Shown in pieces: positions 58,570-64,000 of a stretch of 64,000 nucleotides of DNA (positions are counted from its first letter, which is position 1; every line of letters begins with the position of its first letter). The notes under the pieces are model-generated. The model was not told where the DNA came from and did no database searches. It saw only the letters and a program-made list of their open reading frames with translations. Source of the stretch: Andreprevotia sp. IGB-42 (GTDB taxonomy: Bacteria > Pseudomonadota > Gammaproteobacteria > Burkholderiales > Chitinibacteraceae); contig NZ_WXTX01000006.1 in the NCBI RefSeq assembly GCF_009848685.1, positions 62,001 through 126,000 on the forward strand, given 5' to 3'. A program made the position numbers and the translations under genes.

Positions 58570-58610
58570 AGCAAAGCAAAAAGGCCGCTACGCGGCCTTT
58601 TTGCTTTGCT
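58570..58610. terminator. Bidirectional terminator with a 19-bp perfect stem
   Basis: AGCAAAGCAAAAAGGCCGC and its exact reverse complement around a three-base loop, between convergent dcd and the RDD gene. The A/T arms give T-runs for both directions. Confidence 0.92.
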
Positions 58611-58624
58611 GATTTCCGCGTTGT

Positions 58625-59152
58625 TCAGCTCGCATTGATGACGCGGGTGCCGGCAATCAGGTCGTGCACACAGCGGCGGTCTTCGCGGAAGATGAACAGC
58701 ACGTCGATCATCGGCGGGAAGCTGCCGACGAAAGGAATCATGCTGGCCAGCTGGATGGGCAGGTAGCGTTTGGCAACCAGCGGCAGGAAGTCGGGCTTGT
58801 TGCCTTCCAGCGTCACGATGGCGATGTTCAGCAGCTTCTTGCCGATGGTCTGGCCAGAGCGATACAGCAGGTAACCGTGCACAAGCAGGAAGAAAGCAAA
58901 GCCCGCACCACCCATGGCAAGCACGCTGGTAAAGCTCATTTGCTGGCCGCGCATGGCTGCCTCGAAGGTGCCGCTGAACCACATATAGGGGAACACGAAT
59001 GCCAGGCTGATCAGGCCATCAATGATTGCGGCGCCAAGCCGGGTGCCACGTGTTGCCAGTTGCAGCACGCCGGGTGGGCTGGCTTCCAGGTCCACCCGGG
59101 TTGGGGAATATGGATTCTGCGGGGCGTTCATGGTGGTCTGTCTCTCGTTCAT
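58625..59152 (-). CDS. RDD family membrane protein
   Basis: 175 residues with four membrane helices. The N-terminal RGTRLGAAIIDGLISLAF holds the R and D of the RDD signature; the second part has SGQTIGKKLLNI and ends with DRRCVHDLIAGTRV. A start seven codons later (59131, MNAPQNPYSPT) is equally possible. Function unknown; some members affect ion or Na+/H+ exchange. Confidence 0.85.
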   Translation of the reverse strand: MNERQTTMNAPQNPYSPTRVDLEASPPGVLQLATRGTRLGAAIIDGLISLAFVFPYMWFSGTFEAAMRGQQMSFTSVLAMGGAGFAFFLLVHGYLLYRSGQTIGKKLLNIAIVTLEGNKPDFLPLVAKRYLPIQLASMIPFVGSFPPMIDVLFIFREDRRCVHDLIAGTRVINAS

Positions 59153-59292
59153 GGTTGTTTTTTTTCAAGTAAGTTCATTGCGATAAAATCGCCGGCACAG
59201 ATTGCACCGGCATGCTGGTTAAACCTTAAATCCGCCACGGCCATACTGGCGTAAAGTAACGGCATTGCCCGAAACCGACCCGAGGAACGCCC

Positions 59293-60336
59293 ATGGCCTA
59301 CGTTGCCGCCCCTGATCGTTACGAAAACATGCAGTACCGCTTCTGCGGCAAAAGCGGTTTGCAGTTGCCGCTGCTGTCGCTGGGCCTGTGGCACAACTTC
59401 GGCGATACCGTGCCGCTGGCACGCCAGCGCGAGATGCTGCATACGGCATTTGATCTGGGCATCACGCATTTTGACCTAGCGAACAACTATGGCGTGCCGT
59501 TCGGCAGCGCCGAGCGCAACTTTGGCCGCATCCTGGCGGAAGACTTCAAACCGTACCGCGATGAACTGATCATCTCCACCAAGGCCGGCTGGGACATGTG
59601 GCCGGGCCCGTATGGGCAAGGCGGTGGCTCGCGCAAATACGTGCTGGCCAGCCTCGATCAGAGCCTGCAGCGGCTGGGGCTCGATTATGTCGATATCTTC
59701 TATTCGCACCGTTTTGATCCGGATACCCCGCTGGAAGAAACCGCCATCGCGCTGGCCACTGCGGTGCAGCAGGGCAAGGCGCTGTATGTGGGGATTTCGT
59801 CGTACTCGCCCGGCAAGACGCTGGAAATGACCGCGTTGCTGCGCGAATGGAAAGTGCCGCTGCTGATCCACCAGCCGTCGTACAACATGCTGAACCGCTG
59901 GATCGAGGGCGAACTGCTGGGCACGCTGGAACAGCAAGGCATAGGCTGCATCACCTTTACCGCGCTGGCGCAGGGCCTGCTGTCCGACAAATACCTGAAC
60001 GGCATTCCGGAAAGCGCACGCATCAACCAGCCGGGTGGCGGATCGTTGCAGAAGGCGCATCTGAATGACGACAACATCGCACGCGTACGCGCGCTGAATG
60101 CGATTGCCCAGCGGCGTGGCCAGAGCCTGGCGCAGATGGCGCTGGCCTGGGTGCTGCGCAACCCGGCGGTCACCACCACACTGATCGGCGCCAGCAGCGC
60201 CGGGCAGATCCGCGAGAACGTGGCAGCACTGCAGAACCTCAGCTTCAGCGCGGACGAGCTGCGTGAAATCGACCAGTACGCGGTCGAGGCAGGCATCAAT
60301 CTGTGGGAAAAACCATCCACGGATCAGCACGTCTGA
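59293..60336 (+). CDS. Aldo/keto reductase, YghZ (L-glyceraldehyde 3-phosphate reductase) type
   Basis: 347 residues, GAGGAA site before the ATG. Aldo-keto reductase barrel with catalytic Asp/Tyr in HFDLANNYGVPFGSAE, Lys in IISTKAGWDMWPGPYG and His in DIFYSHRFDPDTP. GSRKYVLASLDQSLQRLG and HQPSYNMLNRWIE are typical of the YghZ/potassium channel beta branch. NADPH-dependent aldehyde reduction is inferred. Confidence 0.9.
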   Translation: MAYVAAPDRYENMQYRFCGKSGLQLPLLSLGLWHNFGDTVPLARQREMLHTAFDLGITHFDLANNYGVPFGSAERNFGRILAEDFKPYRDELIISTKAGWDMWPGPYGQGGGSRKYVLASLDQSLQRLGLDYVDIFYSHRFDPDTPLEETAIALATAVQQGKALYVGISSYSPGKTLEMTALLREWKVPLLIHQPSYNMLNRWIEGELLGTLEQQGIGCITFTALAQGLLSDKYLNGIPESARINQPGGGSLQKAHLNDDNIARVRALNAIAQRRGQSLAQMALAWVLRNPAVTTTLIGASSAGQIRENVAALQNLSFSADELREIDQYAVEAGINLWEKPSTDQHV

Positions 60337-60359
60337 TTGATGTCGGTAGCAATGACGAG

Positions 60360-60383
60360 CGGGCAGCCGGTGCTGCCCGTTTT
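60360..60383 (+). terminator. Terminator after the aldo/keto reductase gene
   Basis: CGGGCAGC-CGGT-GCTGCCCG followed by TTTT, 24 bases after the stop. Confidence 0.85.
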
Positions 60384-60420
60384 GCTGCTTTCTCGCCACA
60401 AACAGGGCGGGGTGCTCTGT

Positions 60421-60426
60421 TAGAAT
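60421..60426 (+). promoter_or_regulatory. Possible -10 box of cysS
   Basis: TAGAAT 43 bases before the cysS start, after a terminator; -35 not convincing. Confidence 0.35.
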
Positions 60427-60468
60427 GGCGTTTTGGCCGCCCTTTGATTGATCGAGATACCGCCCCCG

Positions 60469-61842
60469 ATGCTGACGCTGCACAACACGCTCTCCCGCAA
60501 GAAAGAAGTCTTTCAACCCATCGACGCCGGCAAAGTCCGCCTGTATGTGTGCGGCATCACCGTGTACGACTACTGTCACATCGGCCATGCGCGCATGGTC
60601 ACTGCGTTCGACATGGTTTACCGCTGGTTGAAGATTTCCGGGTTCGATGTGAATTTCGTGCGCAACATCACCGATATCGACGACAAGATCATCAAGCGCG
60701 CCGCCGAGAACAACGAGCCCATCGAAGCACTGACCGGCCGTTTCATCACCGCGATGAACGAAGACTTTGCCGCGCTCAATCTGCTGGTGCCCACGCATGA
60801 GCCACGTGCTACCGCGCATGTGGCAGGCATGGTCAGCCTGATCGGGCAACTGATCGCCAAGGATCGTGCCTATGCGGCGGACAATGGCGACGTGTACTAC
60901 GCGGTGCATGCGTTCCCCGGCTACGGCAAGCTGTCGGGCAAATCGCTCGATGACCTGCGCGCAGGCGAGCGCGTGGGCATTGATCAGCACAAGCTTGATC
61001 CACTTGACTTCGTGTTGTGGAAATCCGCCAAGCCGGGCGAGCCATCGTGGCCGTCGCCTTGGGGCGCCGGGCGCCCGGGCTGGCATATCGAATGCTCGGT
61101 GATGAGCGAGCATCATCTGGGCAGCCATTTCGATATCCATGGTGGCGGTGAAGACCTGCAGTTTCCGCACCATGAAAATGAGATTGCCCAATCCGAAGGC
61201 GCACACGACCATGCGTATGTGAATTACTGGATGCACAACGGCTTCATCCAGGTGGATGGCGAGAAGATGAGCAAGTCGCTCGGCAACTTCTTCACCATCC
61301 GCGATGTGTTGCAGCATTTCGAAGGCGAAGTGATCCGCTTTTTCATCCTGCGCAGCCACTACCGCAGCCCGGTCAACTTTGCCGACAGCCTGCTGGCGGA
61401 CGCCCGTCAGGGCCTGACGCGCCTGTACACCGCGCTACGTGGTCTTGAACTGGCCGTGGACGATGGCATCGACTGGAACGGTGCCCATGCGGCGCGTTTC
61501 AAGGCGGCGATGGATGATGATTTCGGCACGTCGGAAGCGGTCGCCATCCTGTTCGAGCTGGCTGGTGAAGTGAACAAGAGCCGTGATCCGGTACTGGGCC
61601 GCACCCTCAAGCAACTGGCCGGCGTATTGGGCCTGCTGGAAAAAGACCCTGAAGTGTTCCTGCAAGGCGGCGTCAGCGACAGTGTATGGACGGCAGAACG
61701 TATCGAAGCAGCCATTGCCGGCCGCAAGGCCGCACGTGCGGCCAAAAATTTTGCCGAATCGGACCGCATCCGCGATGAACTGACCGCTGCCGGCATCGTG
61801 CTGGAAGACAGTGCGGCAGGCACTAGCTGGCGCCGCGGCTGA
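60469..61842 (+). CDS. cysS: Cysteinyl-tRNA synthetase
   Basis: 457 residues starting [13 protein letters not shown]. Zinc Cys in [18 protein letters not shown] together with the HIGH motif, then SVMSEHHLG and the KMSKS loop [10 protein letters not shown]. Charges tRNA-Cys. The longer open frame starts seven codons earlier without support. Confidence 0.97.
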   Translation: MLTLHNTLSRKKEVFQPIDAGKVRLYVCGITVYDYCHIGHARMVTAFDMVYRWLKISGFDVNFVRNITDIDDKIIKRAAENNEPIEALTGRFITAMNEDFAALNLLVPTHEPRATAHVAGMVSLIGQLIAKDRAYAADNGDVYYAVHAFPGYGKLSGKSLDDLRAGERVGIDQHKLDPLDFVLWKSAKPGEPSWPSPWGAGRPGWHIECSVMSEHHLGSHFDIHGGGEDLQFPHHENEIAQSEGAHDHAYVNYWMHNGFIQVDGEKMSKSLGNFFTIRDVLQHFEGEVIRFFILRSHYRSPVNFADSLLADARQGLTRLYTALRGLELAVDDGIDWNGAHAARFKAAMDDDFGTSEAVAILFELAGEVNKSRDPVLGRTLKQLAGVLGLLEKDPEVFLQGGVSDSVWTAERIEAAIAGRKAARAAKNFAESDRIRDELTAAGIVLEDSAAGTSWRRG

Positions 61843-61863
61843 GTTTTCTCTCCCTGCCCCATG

Positions 61864-61900
61864 ACGGCCACTGCAGGCATTGCTTGCGTGGCCGTTTTTT
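61864..61900 (+). terminator. Terminator after cysS
   Basis: ACGGCCAC / GTGGCCGT stem around a 15-base loop followed by six T, 22 bases after the stop. Confidence 0.8.
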
Positions 61901-62032
61901 CATGATTGCCAACCAGCAATTTTGTTTGTTTATGGGCGGCTTTCACGCATGGGCTGCCGGCGAAAATACAGTAAGGTTTCTGCTGACTTCGGGCCATGCA
62001 GGCGACTATAGTGTGTCGATGGAGGCCCTTAA

Positions 62033-64000
62033 TTGACCACGCTGAACAACCGATTCGAAGTCAGGAAAACGCTGGGCCAGGGCGCACAAGGAACGGTTTA
62101 TCTGGGGCACGACCTGCAGCTGGATCGGCCGGTGGCGCTGAAGGCGCTCAAACCGGGTACCGCTGCGCTCGACAGCGATGAAATCCGCCTTTCCAGCCGC
62201 CTGCAACACCCGAATATCATTACCTTGTATGACGCATTTCAGGGGGACAGCCAGCCTTGGCTGGTGTTCGAGTTTGTAGAAGGCGAGACACTGGCGCAGC
62301 GTATCAAGCGTGATGGCGCAATGCTGCCGGTCAAGGCGGTCACGCTGATTCTTGGCGTGCTCGACGGCCTTGCCTACGCGCATGCGCAGGGCGTGCTGCA
62401 CCGCGATATCAAGCCGCAGAACATCATGATTGATGCCCAGGACCGGCCTCGCATCGCCGATTTCGGCATTGCTGCTGTACGTGGCAGTGCCGAGGCCAGC
62501 AAGATGGCCGGTACGGCAGGCTATATGGCGCCGGAGATGCTGCGCAGCATGCCGGTAGACAGGCAGGCCGACATTTTTGCCGCCGGCATGACGCTGTATC
62601 TTGCATTGACCGGCCAGAATGCCGCGCAGGGGGAATCGGCGTTCGCCATCCTGCACCGGGTGGCCAATGAACCTTTCGTGCCGCCATCACAGGTCAAAAG
62701 CGGCATCGACGAAAAACTGGATCACCTGGTGATGGTGGCCTTGTTCAAAGACCCGAAAGAGCGCTATTCGGATGCTGCCGCCATGGCTGATGCGCTGCGC
62801 GAATGGCTGGGTACGCAAGCCGGCAAGGTGGAAGAAGCCGCGGGAGCGGGCAACAGCACCATCGATTTCCTGTTGCGCCGCATGCGGCACACAGAGGACT
62901 TCCCCGCGCTTTCGCAGGCCATCACCGCCATCAACCGCATCAACGAGAGCGATGCGGAGCGCCTGCAGGTGCTGTCCGATGTGGTGCTGAACGATTTCTC
63001 GCTGACCAACAAGCTGCTGCGCATCGTCAATTCCGCCACCTATAGCCAGTTTGGCGGCACCATCAGCACCATTTCCCGCGCCATCGTCATCCTGGGCTTT
63101 GATGCCATCCGCAACCTGGCGATCACCCTGCTGCTGTTCGAGCACATGCACAATAAGGGCCAGGCTGAAACACTACGTGATGCCACGCTCAAGGCCTTTT
63201 TTGGTGGCTTGCTGGCGCGCGAGCTGGGTCGCAAGGGGGGCGGGCGAGATATCGAGGAAACGCTGATCTGCGGCATGTTCAGCCACCTGGGCAAGCTGCT
63301 GACCATTTATTACTTCCACGAAGAAAGCGTACAGATCGACAAGCGCGTGCAGGCCGGTGCAACCGAGCAACAGGCAGCCATTGCCGTGCTGGGTCTCGAT
63401 TATGGCGAGCTGGCCATCGGCGTCACCCGCCATTGGGGTTTTCCGGACCGCATCGTCAACAGCATGCAGGCCTTGCCTGAAGGCGTGGTCAAATCACCGC
63501 AAAACCAGAACGACAGGCTGCGTCTCTACGCTAACCTGAGCACGGAAATGCTGCCGCTGCTGGAACAGACACCCAAGATCATGCACAAGAGCGCGGTCGC
63601 GCTGGAAAGGCGTTACGGCGGTGCCAGCGGTATGTCCGAACGGGAGTTCGTGAGCATGCTGGAAAGCAGCCGCGACCTGTTTCTGTCCCACCTCACCACG
63701 TTGGGCATCGATCACCAGGGCAGCAGCTTTATCCGTAACCTGCGCAAACTGGGCAAGGCCGCCAGCAACGGGGACGAGGGCACCGAGCCTGATACGCTGG
63801 ACGGTGCGCGGCTGGAAACGGAAATCGGCACCAATCCGGCCGCCACCGCAGTGCTGGCCGCTGGCGTGCAGGACATCACCAACACGCTGGTAGGCGCTTT
63901 CAAGCTGAACGACCTGCTGCGCATGATCCTGGAAACCATGTATCGCGGCATCGGTTTCGAACGCGTGCTGCTGTGCACGCGCGACCCCAAGCAGAACGTG
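62033..64000 (+). CDS. Ser/Thr protein kinase fused to HDOD domain (and GAF-like C-terminus), runs off right edge
   Basis: 656 visible codons without a stop. It must start at the TTG at 62033: a TAA stop is directly in front in this frame and a strong GGAGG lies seven bases before. Residues 8-262 form an active-looking Hanks kinase: G-rich loop GQGAQG, ATP Lys37, HRDIKPQN (His123-Asp125), DFG Asp143 and GTAGYMAPE. Residues about 278-480 form an HDOD domain (LSDVVLNDFSLTNKLLRIVNSATY..), a degenerate HD output module. After a variable stretch, a GAF-like segment begins near residue 630 (LRMILETMYRGIGFERVLLC). The remaining part lies beyond the window. It probably couples phosphorylation to signalling; targets unknown. 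Confidence 0.88.
   Translation, partial: MTTLNNRFEVRKTLGQGAQGTVYLGHDLQLDRPVALKALKPGTAALDSDEIRLSSRLQHPNIITLYDAFQGDSQPWLVFEFVEGETLAQRIKRDGAMLPVKAVTLILGVLDGLAYAHAQGVLHRDIKPQNIMIDAQDRPRIADFGIAAVRGSAEASKMAGTAGYMAPEMLRSMPVDRQADIFAAGMTLYLALTGQNAAQGESAFAILHRVANEPFVPPSQVKSGIDEKLDHLVMVALFKDPKERYSDAAAMADALREWLGTQAGKVEEAAGAGNSTIDFLLRRMRHTEDFPALSQAITAINRINESDAERLQVLSDVVLNDFSLTNKLLRIVNSATYSQFGGTISTISRAIVILGFDAIRNLAITLLLFEHMHNKGQAETLRDATLKAFFGGLLARELGRKGGGRDIEETLICGMFSHLGKLLTIYYFHEESVQIDKRVQAGATEQQAAIAVLGLDYGELAIGVTRHWGFPDRIVNSMQALPEGVVKSPQNQNDRLRLYANLSTEMLPLLEQTPKIMHKSAVALERRYGGASGMSEREFVSMLESSRDLFLSHLTTLGIDHQGSSFIRNLRKLGKAASNGDEGTEPDTLDGARLETEIGTNPAATAVLAAGVQDITNTLVGAFKLNDLLRMILETMYRGIGFERVLLCTRDPKQNV

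Noticed and set aside
58570-58610. The long perfect inverted repeat as a mobile-element end
   Set aside because: It sits between convergent genes, has T-runs both ways and no second copy was noticed; a terminator explains it.
59476-61359. A 627-codon minus-strand frame across the aldo/keto reductase and cysS
   Set aside because: It spans two genes and a terminator on the other strand; composition is typical of a shadow frame.

Overview
The window looks like a stretch of chromosome from a free-living, oxygen-respiring Betaproteobacterium, with an overall character like the Neisseriales (Chromobacteriaceae/Chitinibacteraceae type). This is an inference from gene content: a cbb3 oxidase locus with a perfect FNR box, minCDE, glnD, the arginine succinyltransferase (ast) pathway, PEP synthase with its regulators, and high GC. 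I could not run a database search, so the genus is not assigned. There are no rRNA genes, no tRNA genes that I could recognise, no CRISPR array and no prophage. The only mobile element seen is one insertion sequence.

Layout. 1-1.7 kb: the 5' part of an FNR-type regulator (minus, runs off the left edge), divergent from a TauE/SafE-like membrane protein. 1.8-6.6 kb: the prkA-yeaH-spoVR stress module. 6.7-8.3 kb: a PQQ/SGL-type sugar dehydrogenase and a 67-residue unknown protein. 8.3-13.5 kb (minus): def, pldA, glnD, map. 13.6-15.7 kb: a small lipoprotein gene split by an IS with 17-bp terminal repeats and an 8-bp target duplication. 15.8-18 kb (minus): a glutathione transferase-like protein and a lower-GC PMT/GT39-type membrane glycosyltransferase. 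18.1-20.1 kb (minus): minC-minD-minE. 20.2-24.5 kb: two tandem copies of the PEP synthase regulatory kinase/phosphatase, divergent from ppsA. 25-32.5 kb: astC, then astA-astD-astB-astE, with an antisense orphan cheB in between. 32.6-35.6 kb: an NlpC/P60 peptidase, a UbiB-family kinase and a probable lysozyme inhibitor. 35.7-37.4 kb: azoR divergent from a LysR regulator. 37.4-39.6 kb: sufE-sufS divergent from nudB. 39.7-43.3 kb: an EEP-family hydrolase coupled to cardiolipin synthase, and an MscS-type channel. 43.4-51.6 kb (minus): ccoI-ccoS-(FNR box)-ccoN-ccoO-ccoQ-ccoP-(terminator)-ccoG-ccoH. 51.7-55.6 kb: a DUF4124 protein, rnfH-ratA, dnaB-cupin and an orphan parA. 55.9-61.8 kb: phoH, bcp, dcd, an RDD membrane protein, an aldo/keto reductase and cysS. 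62-64 kb: a protein kinase-HDOD(-GAF) fusion that runs off the right edge.

How the parts fit. The cbb3 oxidase genes, their assembly factors (ccoG, ccoH, ccoI, ccoS) and a perfect FNR site form a low-oxygen respiration unit, and the FNR gene itself lies about 48 kb away at the left edge. The ast operon breaks arginine down to glutamate and succinate; with glnD and ppsA it gives a picture of nitrogen-scavenging, gluconeogenic metabolism. The most unusual items are the tandem PEP-synthase regulators, one of which has lost a conserved Asp; the orphan CheB with a degenerate receiver; the IS-split lipoprotein that can be rebuilt exactly; and the kinase-HDOD fusion. I did not find strong evidence for an entirely new multi-gene system.

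Where the longest open frame began upstream of the likely start, I moved the start on the basis of ribosome-binding sites, signal peptides and remembered family N-termini. These choices are stated in each entry.
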